A DNA stretch of 64,000 bases from Limosilactobacillus reuteri (GCF_013694365.1 NZ_CP059275.1:1240001-1304000), one strand, 5' to 3'. Counted from the stretch's first letter, positions 19,453 through 29,157 are shown. Program-made: numbers and translations. The notes: generated by a model not told the origin, from the letters alone.

Positions 19453-20919
19453 ATGAAATTTGATTATCCGGATGATAGCCTTACCCCGCATACTGATGCG
19501 TATGAATTGAGTATGATGCAGACCTACTGGAAAAAAGGAATGGGTAACCGCCGTGCTGTCTTTGAGGCCTTCTTCCGTAAAATGCCATTTAATAATGGGT
19601 ACGCTGTTTTTGCCGGGTTAGATCACATTATTCGCTATGTAAAACAATTACATTTTACTGATAGCGACATTGAATACTTAAAGTCTACGAATCAATTTGA
19701 TGATGACTTTCTAGAATATTTACGTAACTTTAAATTTACGGGTTCAATCAACAGCTTTGAAGAAGGAGATCTGGTATTTAACCATGAGCCTATTATTCAA
19801 GTTGATGCGCCGATTATTGAGGGCCAATTGATTGAAACGGCAATCTTAAATATTCTTAATTATCAGATTATGATTGCGACAAAGGCTTCACGGATTAAGT
19901 CAATTGTTGGTAACCAAACTGTAATGGAATTTGGCTCACGTCGGGCACAGGAATTGGATGCAGCTTTGTGGGGAACGCGAGCAGCATATATTGGTGGCTT
20001 CGATGCAACAAGTAATGTCCGTGCAGGTAAATTATTTGGTATCCCGATTTCAGGAACCCATGCCCATGCTCTTGTGCAGGTATACATGAATGATTATGAC
20101 GCATTTAAAGCATATGCAGAAACTCATCATAATTGTGTCTTTCTTGTGGATACTTTTGATACCTTAAAGAGTGGGGTTCCTAACGCAATTAAGGTTGCTA
20201 AGGAATTTGGCGATAAAATTAACTTTATCGGTGTCCGCATTGACAGTGGTGATATGGCCTACCTATCTAAAAAAGTACGCAAAATGTTGGATGATGCTGG
20301 TTTCCCAGACGCAAAAATCATCGCATCTAATGGCTTAGATGAAAAGACAATTCAAAACTTGCAAATGCAAGGGGCGAAGATTGATACATGGGGAATCGGG
20401 ACTAAGCTAATTACTGCCTATGACCAACCAACTTTAGGGGCCGTATACAAATTAGTCGCTATTGAAGATGAAGATGGCCAACTTGTTGATACGATTAAGA
20501 TCTCTAATAATGTTGGTAAAATGTCAACTCCCGGCAAAAAACAAGTATGGCGGATTAACGATCGTGGAGACGGCAAGAGTGAAGGGGATTATATTACATT
20601 AGTTGATGAGGATCCTCGTAATGAAAAGTCACTCAATATGTTCAATCCTAACTTCCCACTCCAGCAAAAAGACGTGGAAGATTTTACTGCCCGGCCAATG
20701 CTAAAGCCAATCTGGCAAGATGGTAAGTATGTTTATGATGAACCGACCTTAGAGGAGAGTCGTCAACACCGTTTCGATAGCTTAAATGCTTTATGGGATG
20801 AATATAAACGCGATTTAAACCCAGAAGTATACCCAGTCGATTTATCACAGAAATGCTATGATAACAAACTTAAATTAATTCACCAAGTTCATGAATATGT
20901 TAAATCATTGAATAAGTAG
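19453..20919 (+). CDS. pncB: Nicotinate phosphoribosyltransferase
   Basis: Converts nicotinate and PRPP to nicotinate mononucleotide, the entry to NAD salvage. Conserved segments include TDAYELSMMQTYW, EFGSRRAQ, SGTHAHALV, VRIDSGDMAYLSK and IDTWGIGTKLIT. The 488-residue length suits the Gram-positive type. It lies next to nadE, with which it is commonly co-transcribed. Confidence 0.97.
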   Translation: MKFDYPDDSLTPHTDAYELSMMQTYWKKGMGNRRAVFEAFFRKMPFNNGYAVFAGLDHIIRYVKQLHFTDSDIEYLKSTNQFDDDFLEYLRNFKFTGSINSFEEGDLVFNHEPIIQVDAPIIEGQLIETAILNILNYQIMIATKASRIKSIVGNQTVMEFGSRRAQELDAALWGTRAAYIGGFDATSNVRAGKLFGIPISGTHAHALVQVYMNDYDAFKAYAETHHNCVFLVDTFDTLKSGVPNAIKVAKEFGDKINFIGVRIDSGDMAYLSKKVRKMLDDAGFPDAKIIASNGLDEKTIQNLQMQGAKIDTWGIGTKLITAYDQPTLGAVYKLVAIEDEDGQLVDTIKISNNVGKMSTPGKKQVWRINDRGDGKSEGDYITLVDEDPRNEKSLNMFNPNFPLQQKDVEDFTARPMLKPIWQDGKYVYDEPTLEESRQHRFDSLNALWDEYKRDLNPEVYPVDLSQKCYDNKLKLIHQVHEYVKSLNK

Positions 20920-21621
20920 ATGAGTTCACCTGTTTATATTCAAATTCATAATCAGTTAAGACAAAACATTGAAGATGGTGAGTGGAAAGTTGGCGATAAA
21001 ATTCCCGCTGAACGCGAACTCGCTAATGATTTTGGCGTCAGTCGAATGACTTTGCGGCAAGCAATTCAAGCATTAGTTGATGAAGGAATTCTTGAACGAA
21101 GAGTTGGCTCTGGAACTTTTGTTGCTAATCGCAAAGTCCAAGAAAAGATGTCAGGAATAACGAGCTTTACTGAATTAATGCACGCGACAGGGAAGAAAGC
21201 TGCTAGTAAGACAATTTCTTACCACTTGACGATCCCTTCGCAAACAGAGGTTGAAAAGCTAAAGTTAGCCCCAGATGAACAGGTTTTACGAATGGAACGG
21301 GTTCGTTATGGAAATGATGTGCCAATTTGTTATGAAATCGCAACTGTTCCTGCTAACCTCGTTCAAAAATTTAGCAAAGAAGAAATTACCACGTCTTTTT
21401 ATCGGACGCTAGAAAAAAAGGCGAACCTCTATCCTGGTCATGCAACCCAGCATATTTCAGCAACGAAGGCGACGGAAAAGATTGCTAATTACTTGCAGAT
21501 TAAACGTGGAGATGCTCTCTTGCGAATGACCCAACTATCTTACTTGCAAGATGGTCGTCCTTTTGAATATGTCCACACTCAATATGTTGGATCACGGTTT
21601 GAATTTGTCTTTGAAAAGTAA
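20920..21621 (+). CDS. GntR-family regulator with UTRA domain
   Basis: Transcription factor with an N-terminal winged helix (residues 1-70; IPAERELANDFGVSRMTLRQAI is the recognition region) and a C-terminal UTRA ligand-binding domain (HutC/FarR subfamily). Length 233 is normal. The next genes are an Asp/Glu-type racemase and an AspT-like exchanger, the likely targets if it acts locally. UTRA ligands are often sugar phosphates or amino acids; the ligand here is unknown. Confidence 0.9.
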   Translation: MSSPVYIQIHNQLRQNIEDGEWKVGDKIPAERELANDFGVSRMTLRQAIQALVDEGILERRVGSGTFVANRKVQEKMSGITSFTELMHATGKKAASKTISYHLTIPSQTEVEKLKLAPDEQVLRMERVRYGNDVPICYEIATVPANLVQKFSKEEITTSFYRTLEKKANLYPGHATQHISATKATEKIANYLQIKRGDALLRMTQLSYLQDGRPFEYVHTQYVGSRFEFVFEK

Positions 21622-22341
21622 ATGCAACAATTTTTTACAATTTTAGGTGGAATGGGGACGCTGGCAACAGAGAGTTATGTACGTCTGTTAGATAAAAGAA
21701 CGCCAATTCATCGTGATCAAGATTACTTAAACTATTTAGTTGTTAACCATGCAACCGTTCCTGATCGTACTACATGGATTCTCGATCATAGTCAACCAGA
21801 TCCTAATGAGGCCCTGATTGAAGATATTAAACAGCAAAGTCTTTTGAATCCTGCATTCTTTGTTTTAATTTGTAATACAGCCCATTACTCTTTTGATAAG
21901 TTACAGGCAGCAACGGAGATTCCAATTCTCAATATGCTGCAAGAAACGGTTAACGAGATCAAGAAGATTAAGCCGGATGCAAAGCGGGTTGGCCTATTAG
22001 CCACTAAGGGAACTTTGGCAGCTAACCTATATGATCCTTATATTGAGAAGGCTGGGTACGAACTTATCAAGCCAACTCCTGAGATTGCCGATATGACAGA
22101 AGGCCTGATTTACCATGATATCAAAGAGGCTGGTCATTCCGATGGCAAGAAGTATCATGAGCTAGTACGGAAAATGATTGAAGAACAAGGAGCAGATGTA
22201 GTAGTTTTGGGTTGTACTGAATTATCTTTTGCAGAAGAGATGGATCCTGAAACTAAGTACCCTGTTGCCGATTCACAATCAATTATTGTTGATCGCTCCC
22301 TTGAACGAGCATTGAAATTACGACAAAATAATAAAAATTAA
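21622..22341 (+). CDS. Aspartate/glutamate racemase family protein
   Basis: Cofactor-independent racemase of 239 residues. The two catalytic cysteines are visible in FVLICNTAHYS and VVLGCTELSF, as in aspartate racemase. The N-terminus FTILGGMGTLATESYVR matches the family. It lies between a GntR/UTRA regulator and an AspT-type exchanger, which fits aspartate metabolism. It is not the cell-wall glutamate racemase MurI, whose N-terminal signature differs. Confidence 0.9.
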   Translation: MQQFFTILGGMGTLATESYVRLLDKRTPIHRDQDYLNYLVVNHATVPDRTTWILDHSQPDPNEALIEDIKQQSLLNPAFFVLICNTAHYSFDKLQAATEIPILNMLQETVNEIKKIKPDAKRVGLLATKGTLAANLYDPYIEKAGYELIKPTPEIADMTEGLIYHDIKEAGHSDGKKYHELVRKMIEEQGADVVVLGCTELSFAEEMDPETKYPVADSQSIIVDRSLERALKLRQNNKN

Positions 22342-23991
22342 ATGATACATTCTATCGTTCACTTTATGGTGAGCAATCAGGTTTTTACGCTGTTTATTTG
22401 TCTTGCAATTGGCTTTTTGATCGGCAACTATAAAATTGCGGGTAAATTTAATATTGGAGCAACGGTGGGAACGTTAATTGTGACCTTAATCGTGGGGCAA
22501 ATTGGGAGTTTTCCCCGGGATGAAATGTTAGGAACGATTTTCTTTGGCGCCTTCATGTTCTCTGTTGGTTATCGGATCGGGCCTCAGTTATTAGTTAGTT
22601 TGAAACTATTTGGGATTCGAATTTTAATCGCTAGTATTTTCTGGATGGTTGTTGCATTCTTAGTTGGGTGGAGTCTTTTTTCCGCCTTTAAGATTGGACC
22701 AGGGATCGCTGCCGGGGTTATTTCAGGAGCCCTCACCCAGTCAGCTACCGTTGCCAGTTCGTTGCAAACGATTGGGTCATTGCCAGTCAGTCAAAGTGTT
22801 AGGGCAACTTATGAGGCTCAACTCCCAGTTGCCTATGCTTTAACATATGTTTTTGGGACATTAGGGGTAATTATCTTTTTACGTGACCTAGCACCTAAAA
22901 TTTTGGGGATTTCAATTGCTGAACAGGGTCCTAAAATGGCTGAACATTATCACTTTCATGCTAAAAACCCGAACCCAACGTGGCGACGAACATATCGCAT
23001 TGCAAATGATTCACCGCTTGTCGGCAAAACGCTTGAGAAATTTAATCGACGGTCTAATTACCGGATTATTGGGTTAGCTGCTTTTCATGATGGCAAAATG
23101 ACTGACCACCTTGAATATCAATTGCAGGCTGGCGACTTGCTAACTGTTATTGGTTACGCTGTTCATTTCGATCGGTTGATGCGAGTACCAGGATTAACAG
23201 AAGTATTGACGCCAACCAATGCGCCGCGTGAACGAGCTTTTGTTCTGGGAAAAAACTTTAAACCGGGTGAATTAGCCCTTCTACGGCAACATGGGGTTTT
23301 TGTGAACATTCAAGACCCAATCAGTGGAAACCAACAATTGATTAACCAGTTGCGACCAGGGGATGTGATTTCATTGACTGGGAATACGTCACGAACCAAA
23401 GCAATCTTAAAAAAGATGGGACACTGGAAAGCTGCAGATACAGCGATGAATTATTCTTTATTCTCTTTAGGAATCGGTTGTGCTTCCCTTTTAGGAATTA
23501 TCGGGCTAAAATTAAATAGTATTCCGTTGCAACTAGGGAATGGAACGGCGGCTTTAATTATGGGACTAATCCTGAGTTCATGGATTGAACGTCACCGTGA
23601 CCGTAAATCAATCCCTGTAACGGTAACTAGCTTTCTTCAGAGTTTTGGACTAACGCTTTTTGTGGGGACAGTTGGTTTACAATCAGCTCAAGCATTTACA
23701 AGTGCAATTAAGTCGTTAGGGATCGGGGTCTTATTTATTGGGGCGATGATTTCAATAATGCCACATTTGCTAACGCTGTTCTTTGGACGCTATATATTGA
23801 AGATGGAACCTCTTGCTTTAATTGGTGCGTTGACTGGTTCAGGAACGATTGCAGCGGCAATGAATGAGATTTCGCAAAAAGCAGGGCCGGAAGGTGGCGC
23901 ATATTATGCGGCTGCCTTTACTCCGGCGTTTGTAGTTGGTAATATTGGAATTACATTACTAGGGCCGATTTTTGTGGCGCTACTATCATAA
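22342..23991 (+). CDS. AspT/YidE-family transporter with RCK_C domains
   Basis: Membrane transporter of the aspartate:alanine exchanger family, 549 residues. It has two homologous membrane halves (about residues 10-185 and 370-549; GAFMFSVGYRIGPQL and TLFVGTVGLQSAQAF) separated by a cytoplasmic part with two TrkA-C/RCK_C-like modules (LEYQLQAGDLLTVIG and LRPGDVISLTG). Each half ends with a conserved GALTxS-type turn. The preceding racemase supports an acidic amino acid substrate, but this is inference. Confidence 0.87.
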   Translation: MIHSIVHFMVSNQVFTLFICLAIGFLIGNYKIAGKFNIGATVGTLIVTLIVGQIGSFPRDEMLGTIFFGAFMFSVGYRIGPQLLVSLKLFGIRILIASIFWMVVAFLVGWSLFSAFKIGPGIAAGVISGALTQSATVASSLQTIGSLPVSQSVRATYEAQLPVAYALTYVFGTLGVIIFLRDLAPKILGISIAEQGPKMAEHYHFHAKNPNPTWRRTYRIANDSPLVGKTLEKFNRRSNYRIIGLAAFHDGKMTDHLEYQLQAGDLLTVIGYAVHFDRLMRVPGLTEVLTPTNAPRERAFVLGKNFKPGELALLRQHGVFVNIQDPISGNQQLINQLRPGDVISLTGNTSRTKAILKKMGHWKAADTAMNYSLFSLGIGCASLLGIIGLKLNSIPLQLGNGTAALIMGLILSSWIERHRDRKSIPVTVTSFLQSFGLTLFVGTVGLQSAQAFTSAIKSLGIGVLFIGAMISIMPHLLTLFFGRYILKMEPLALIGALTGSGTIAAAMNEISQKAGPEGGAYYAAAFTPAFVVGNIGITLLGPIFVALLS

Positions 23992-25392
23992 ATGGCAGAA
24001 AAAAACTATTCACGGATTTATCTCGCAATTGGTTCCCTTGCATTACTAACGTTTATCGGAATTTTGAATGAAACATCGATGAACGTCACATATCCAGAAC
24101 TATCTGCTCAGTTTAATGTATCACTCGATGTTATTCAGTGGATTACAACTGGCTATTTATTGATGGTAACAATTACGATGGGGACAACTGCCTATCTATT
24201 ACGCCAATATCAAGCGCGTTGGTTGCACTTATTTGCAGTATCATTTTTCATTATTGGTGACTTGATGTGTGCTTTGACTGGTAATTTTCCTATTTTGTTA
24301 ACGGGAAGATTGATTCAAGCAATGGCAACTGGGTTAGCAACCCCAATCATGTTCCATTTAATTTTTACGGAGATTCCGCGTGAAAGAATTGGCATGATGA
24401 CCGGAATGGCTGCAATGGTTATTTCGTTTGCACCAGCACTGGGGCCAACATATGGTGGGGTCATTTCAGAAATGCTGTCATGGCGGATGATCTTTTGGAT
24501 TTTACTACCAATTGTTTTGATTAGTCTTGTATGTGGTCAACTTTTTATTCGTAATAAACCGCTTGGAAATGATAAAGCATTTAGTTATGGAAGCTTGATT
24601 ACACTGGCAATTGCCCTTATTAGTATAATTAGTGCAGTTTCTTCAATTGGGAAACAAGGATTTGGCAAGCAGTTTTGGCTTTTATTATTGGTAGCAATTA
24701 TCTTCTTTAGCACCTTTATCTATATCAATAATCATGGTAAATCAGAATTGTTTGACTTAAAGGTGTTTAAGGTTTTCCCATTGCGGCTATCAACTGTCAC
24801 TTATTTTAATTTACAGTTTATTAATATTGGAATTTCGCTTGTTATTCCTATTTACGTTCAATATGTTTTGCACTCTTCGGCAATTGTCGCGGGTCTTATT
24901 TTATTTCCCGGGTCATTAATCGGTGCTTTTATCTCGCCATTTGCTGGAACTTTGGCTGATCGTTATGGTTTTGCTACGCCAGTTATTTCCGGGGGGATTC
25001 TTTTGGTTATTGGGACAAGTTGCTTTAGTATTTTCCAACGTCATTTAACGCCATTACTAATAACGATCTTCTTTGTTATTTTGCGAATTGGGTTTAACTT
25101 TGCTTTTTCTAATACAATTTCCAATGCTTCAATGTTGGTTCAACCGCAAAATGCCCCTGATGTAAACTCAATTTTTAATATGGTCCAACAATTTGCCGGC
25201 TCACTGGGAACTAGTCTTCTTGCCTCCACAATTGCTTTATTCCAAATGGGCAACAGCGGTTCACTGATGGGACGTACATATGCTGGAGGACGATTTGACT
25301 TTATCTTATTGGGCGTTTTGGCAATCATTACTTTATTAACAATGGTTACTAACTATCGCATGCAACAAAAGAAGGAAAGTATTTCTCAATAA
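23992..25392 (+). CDS. MFS multidrug efflux transporter, DHA2 (14-TM) type
   Basis: Proton-driven drug exporter of 466 residues with about 14 transmembrane helices. The motif C-like segment ALGPTYGGVISEMLSWRMIF and LADRYGFATPV fit the EmrB/QacA group. The substrate is unknown. Codon use and composition resemble the neighbours. Confidence 0.88.
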   Translation: MAEKNYSRIYLAIGSLALLTFIGILNETSMNVTYPELSAQFNVSLDVIQWITTGYLLMVTITMGTTAYLLRQYQARWLHLFAVSFFIIGDLMCALTGNFPILLTGRLIQAMATGLATPIMFHLIFTEIPRERIGMMTGMAAMVISFAPALGPTYGGVISEMLSWRMIFWILLPIVLISLVCGQLFIRNKPLGNDKAFSYGSLITLAIALISIISAVSSIGKQGFGKQFWLLLLVAIIFFSTFIYINNHGKSELFDLKVFKVFPLRLSTVTYFNLQFINIGISLVIPIYVQYVLHSSAIVAGLILFPGSLIGAFISPFAGTLADRYGFATPVISGGILLVIGTSCFSIFQRHLTPLLITIFFVILRIGFNFAFSNTISNASMLVQPQNAPDVNSIFNMVQQFAGSLGTSLLASTIALFQMGNSGSLMGRTYAGGRFDFILLGVLAIITLLTMVTNYRMQQKKESISQ

Positions 25393-26037
25393 ATGCCTAA
25401 ACAAGGTCATTTTGCAAAAAGCATGCGAACTAAACAAATAAATGATTTTAAAGTGAAACGCAATGCGACTGGTGCGACCATTGATGATGAACAGTTAACA
25501 GATTTCCTAGTGGTTCGCTTTGCTTTAACAGCTAAGAAGAGGGTTCAATCTGGGGCTCGAGAAACTGCTCAACGGTTCTTGATTGAAATTTGTGATTCTT
25601 TACAAGAAAATGATGGGGATTTACAGGCGATCATTCCAAATTTACTAGTGAGTCTTAATGCCCGGGTACCTTGGCAATTCTATCCAGAAATTCTGGGAGA
25701 GTGGGATTTGCTTCAAAAGTTTTTACAAAAAGAACTTCCTGCAGTTCCGTTAGAAAAACGTCTACGAATTAAGCACCCAGTCACAACCCAGGAAATGGAG
25801 ACGTTAATTGCAAAATTATTGGCCAGAAAGATTACTGCAATTACGTTTATTAATCAGCCGAGAGTTGATCCACATAAAAAAGATCAGATGATGACAATGA
25901 TGCTAACAACGATCTATCATGATCAAACGATTGAATGGGATAAAGTACGGTTATTACTGGCGCCATTTAAGTTTGAAATTGCCCCTAAACTAGACGAAGA
26001 AACAAAAGACTGGTTAAAGAAACTAGCAGAAAAATAA
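25393..26037 (+). CDS. Unrecognised protein, 214 residues
   Basis: I do not recognise this family. The protein is soluble, has no signal peptide or membrane helix, starts basic (KQGHFAKSMRTK) and is predicted mostly helical. It is followed immediately by tRNA-Gln and tRNA-Tyr. It shows no obvious catalytic motif. It is a full open frame with normal codon use, so it is a real gene. Confidence 0.7.
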   Translation: MPKQGHFAKSMRTKQINDFKVKRNATGATIDDEQLTDFLVVRFALTAKKRVQSGARETAQRFLIEICDSLQENDGDLQAIIPNLLVSLNARVPWQFYPEILGEWDLLQKFLQKELPAVPLEKRLRIKHPVTTQEMETLIAKLLARKITAITFINQPRVDPHKKDQMMTMMLTTIYHDQTIEWDKVRLLLAPFKFEIAPKLDEETKDWLKKLAEK

Positions 26038-26109
26038 TGGGCTATAGCCAAGCGGTAAGGCAACGGTTTTTGGTACCGTCATGCGCTGGTTCGAATCCAG
26101 CTAGCCCAA
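26038..26109 (+). tRNA. tRNA-Gln, anticodon TTG
   Basis: A 72-nt cloverleaf. Acceptor TGGGCTA pairs with TAGCCCA (26102-26108) with discriminator A. The anticodon stem ACGGT/ACCGT encloses TTTTGGT, giving anticodon TTG. The T-arm is CTGGTTCGAATCCAG. No CCA is encoded. It abuts tRNA-Tyr with no spacer. Confidence 0.95.
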
Positions 26110-26192
26110 GGAGGAGTAGCGAAGTCTGGTTAAACGCGACGGTCTGTAAAACCGTTCCTTCGGGTTCGGCGGTTCGAATCCACCCTCCTCCA
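26110..26192 (+). tRNA. tRNA-Tyr, anticodon GTA
   Basis: An 83-nt class II tRNA. Acceptor GGAGGAG pairs with CTCCTCC (26185-26191), discriminator A. The anticodon loop CTGTAAA gives GTA, and the variable arm TTCCTTCGGG is long, as expected for bacterial tRNA-Tyr. No CCA is encoded. Confidence 0.95.
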
Positions 26193-27023
26193 ATGAAAAT
26201 CGCAGTAAGCAGTGACCTTCATTTAGATTTAAATCATGCTGATGTTACAGAAATTATTACTCAACAGGCGCATTATTTAACCCGTCAAGAAATTGATCAT
26301 TACTTTTTTGTGGGGGATTCCTTTAATGATTTTGCGCAAACCAGCGTATATTTTGCGGAACTACAATTGCAATTGCCTATCACAAAGGTCCATTATCTTG
26401 CCGGTAACCACGATATGTTAAAAGGGGTCACTTATGAGCAATTAGAAAATTTGGATGATGATCTATATTTTCATAACCGATTTATCGATATTCCCCAAAC
26501 AAACTGGCGGATTATCGGTAACAATGGTTGGTATGATTATTCGTTTTCAACGTATGAAAGTAATGTAAAAGGGGTCGCAAAATGGAAGCGGGCATATTGG
26601 GTGGATCGTCCAATTATGCAGCAAATGAATGATCCAGAACGAATGGCGATTGTTTTACACCAAGTTGAAGAAAACCTAAAACAGGCTCGCAATCAACAAA
26701 AACAGGTTATCTTTATGACCCACTTCGCACCGATTAGAGAAGCTCTCCCGCATCCAATTATTGAGTCAGCACGGCGGCAGCGGATGTGGGAGATGACGAC
26801 AGCAATGTTGGGTAGTAGACACTTAGGAGCATTACTCGCTAAATTCCCGGAAGTAAAAGCAGTTTTCTATGGGCATCTTCATTATGCTCAATCATTAATT
26901 ACTGTTGGAAATATTGAATACCGTAATCAAGCAGTTGGCGTAAGACGCAAAAATAGTGAGAACTGGAAGGGGGAAAGCCTATTAGATCAATGGATTAGCT
27001 GCCTTTATACTAAAAAAATCTAG
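26193..27023 (+). CDS. Calcineurin-like metallophosphoesterase
   Basis: Binuclear-metal phosphoesterase of 276 residues. The metal ligands appear in order: SDLHLD (residues 6-11), GDSFNDF, AGNHDM, MTHFAP and FYGHLHYA. The frame is open further upstream only because it reads through the two tRNA genes, so ATG 26193 is the start. There is no signal peptide, so it is cytoplasmic. The substrate is not predictable. Confidence 0.9.
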   Translation: MKIAVSSDLHLDLNHADVTEIITQQAHYLTRQEIDHYFFVGDSFNDFAQTSVYFAELQLQLPITKVHYLAGNHDMLKGVTYEQLENLDDDLYFHNRFIDIPQTNWRIIGNNGWYDYSFSTYESNVKGVAKWKRAYWVDRPIMQQMNDPERMAIVLHQVEENLKQARNQQKQVIFMTHFAPIREALPHPIIESARRQRMWEMTTAMLGSRHLGALLAKFPEVKAVFYGHLHYAQSLITVGNIEYRNQAVGVRRKNSENWKGESLLDQWISCLYTKKI

Positions 27024-28523
27024 ATGAGTAAACAAAAGAATTTGGATACCTCCTTCTTTGGACAACCGCGTGGATTGTCGACATTGTTCTTCACTGAAAT
27101 GTGGGAACGGTTTAGTTACTACGGAATGCGGGCTATCCTTCTATTCTATATGTACTACGCTGTTACCAAGGGTGGTTTGGGTATGGACCAAGCTACCGCA
27201 GCATCAATTATGTCAATTTATGGTTCATTAGTTTACCTGGCCAGTGTTGTCGGGGGATGGTTATCTGACCGTGTATGGGGATCGCGTCGAACGGTCTTCA
27301 TCGGTGGTGTCCTTATTATGTTTGGACATATCGCTCTGTCATTACCATTTGGTGTGTCAGCACTTTATGTATCAATCGCTTTGATTGTTATTGGTACCGG
27401 GTTATTGAAGCCAAATGTTTCAGAAATGGTTGGGGGCTTATACAGTCCTGAAGATCGTCGTCGAGACTCTGGTTTTAGTATGTTCGTTTTCGGGATTAAC
27501 TTAGGGGCCGCTGTTGCTCCTTGGGCTGTCCCTTGGGCTGCTAATGGCTTTGGCTTAAACCTTTTCCATGGTGAAATGAACTTCCACGCTGGTTTCTCAC
27601 TAGCTGCTGTCGGAATGTTCTTTGGGTTAGTACAATATGTAGTTGACGGCCGGAAGTATCTTTCAAAAGATAGCTTATATCCTGATGATCCGATCGATAA
27701 GGAAAGTTTACGTCCAGTAATTATTTGGTCAATTGTTGGTGTTATTGCATTAGTGATCATTCTTGGATTGCTTGCGGCAATGGGTCAATTAAACATCAAT
27801 AATATCATTACAATCATTACGGTTATTGCTATTGCTTTACCAATCTACTACTTTGTAATGATGTTGAATTCCAAGAAGGTTACAAAGGATGAAAAGTCAC
27901 GGGTTGTTGCTTACATTCCACTTTTCATTGCTGCTGCTATCTTCTGGGCAATTGAAGAATCAGGTTCAGTTGTTTTAGCCCTCTTCGCTGAACAACGGAC
28001 TATTTTACACATTGGTGGCTGGCACTTTGCTGCTGCTAACTTCCAGACGTTGAACCCATTATTCATTATGATCCTAACACCATTTTTCGTTGCACTTTGG
28101 GATCACTGGAAAAAACAACCAAGTGCTCCTGGTAAGTTTGCTGCTGGGTTAGTAATTGCAGGTCTTTCATATGTTTGGATGGCACTTCCAGCAATGATTC
28201 ACGGTACAACCGCTGGACGGGTTAGCCCATTCTGGTTAGTTGGTTCATGGTTCATTGTTGAAATCGCCGAAATGTTAATTTCACCAATTGGTCTTTCAGT
28301 AACTACTAAACTTGCACCAAAAGCATTTAAGTCTCAAATGATGAGTATGTGGTTCTTGGCGGATGCTGCTGGACAAGCGGTTAACGCCCAGGTTGTTAAG
28401 TACTACTCATCAGCTACAGAAGTTCCATACTTCTTAATTATCGGGGCAGTAAGTATCGTCTTCGGATTGATCCTTTGCTTATTCGTTAAGAAGATTCATG
28501 GCTTAATGGATGGTGTAGACTAA
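27024..28523 (+). CDS. dtpT: Proton-dependent di/tripeptide transporter (POT family)
   Basis: Imports di- and tripeptides with protons. The POT signature is clear: TEMWERFSYYGMRAIL at the N-terminus (ExxER motif) and FSMFVFGINLGAAVAP. About 14 transmembrane helices in 499 residues. It complements the peptidases PepC (4810) and C69 (38003) in peptide nutrition. Confidence 0.94.
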   Translation: MSKQKNLDTSFFGQPRGLSTLFFTEMWERFSYYGMRAILLFYMYYAVTKGGLGMDQATAASIMSIYGSLVYLASVVGGWLSDRVWGSRRTVFIGGVLIMFGHIALSLPFGVSALYVSIALIVIGTGLLKPNVSEMVGGLYSPEDRRRDSGFSMFVFGINLGAAVAPWAVPWAANGFGLNLFHGEMNFHAGFSLAAVGMFFGLVQYVVDGRKYLSKDSLYPDDPIDKESLRPVIIWSIVGVIALVIILGLLAAMGQLNINNIITIITVIAIALPIYYFVMMLNSKKVTKDEKSRVVAYIPLFIAAAIFWAIEESGSVVLALFAEQRTILHIGGWHFAAANFQTLNPLFIMILTPFFVALWDHWKKQPSAPGKFAAGLVIAGLSYVWMALPAMIHGTTAGRVSPFWLVGSWFIVEIAEMLISPIGLSVTTKLAPKAFKSQMMSMWFLADAAGQAVNAQVVKYYSSATEVPYFLIIGAVSIVFGLILCLFVKKIHGLMDGVD

Positions 28524-28967
28524 TTGACCTGGAAAAAGGAAAAGAATAATTACATCATTAATTTAAATGATAGTAATTATGATACGCCAATTGATGCGCG
28601 GCTAAATGAAGATAATTTGAGCCTTGTAGGTAACGATGAATGGCCTAATCAGTCATTTAAACGAGTTCATGGGGACTTTGACGTTGATAATTTCTTAAAA
28701 GAACAACATGCGAAAACTAACAGTTCTACAACTAAGGATACTCATTCTAAGGAATCATTGATTCATGCCCGCGCAGCACTTAAAAAATGGGCGAGTGACC
28801 ACCACAAAGACACCAGCAAGATTGATAATTTGAAGGCTACGACTGACCTATCTGAGCCAGATGAAGTTTGGGCCTTTGTTGATGATAATGGAACTGAATA
28901 TGCCATTGTTCGAAATGGAAAAGTTTACCCACGTCCGGTTATTGATGGTGATACGTCATCTAATTAA
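28524..28967 (+). pseudogene. 3' part of a split small gene (probable frameshift)
   Basis: A 147-residue open frame with a weak TTG start and no ribosome binding site. Its first bases TTGA duplicate the last four bases of the 37-codon frame at 28968-29081. That shows the two frames natively overlap, with the shorter one upstream. Joined across the junction the protein would read ...PTQAD then LTWKKEKNN, a coherent small extracytoplasmic-type protein with two similar WKK/YxIxL-style segments. I read it as the distal part of a frameshifted gene. Family not recognised. Confidence 0.6.
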
Positions 28968-29081
28968 GTGGGCTCGTATCGTGATGATGCCGATGGAGCT
29001 GCTATTACCCTTAATTCAGATGGAACTGGGACATATGTAATGGCAAATCCGACGCAGGCTGATATATTCATGATCAATTGA
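28968..29081 (+). pseudogene. 5' part of the same split gene, 37 codons
   Basis: Starts GTG-GGC-TCG and reads GSYRDDADGAAITLNSDG, a glycine and aspartate rich segment, ending FMIN-stop. The final TTGA equals the start of the frame at 28524, so natively this piece precedes it and the stop results from a shift of one or two bases near 29068-29078. The true N-terminus, probably with a signal peptide, is not present. Could also be a separately annotated short gene. Confidence 0.5.
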
Positions 29082-29157
29082 TCCGGCATAGCTCAGTTGG
29101 TAGAGCACCTGACTGTTAATCAGGTTGTCGTCAGTTCGAGTCTGACTGCCGGAGTCA
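29082..29157 (+). tRNA. tRNA-Asn, anticodon GTT
   Basis: The tRNA body is 29082-29154. Acceptor TCCGGCA pairs with TGCCGGA (29147-29153), discriminator G. The anticodon loop CTGTTAA gives GTT. The T-arm is CAGTTCGAGTCTG. The next three bases TCA stand where CCA might be encoded. Confidence 0.94.

Noticed and set aside
26037..26192. Long N-terminal extension of the phosphoesterase
   Set aside because: It translates tRNA-Gln and tRNA-Tyr; the protein starts at 26193.
27365..27760. Minus-strand frame of 131 codons over the peptide transporter
   Set aside because: Shadow of the POT gene; no start context or family.
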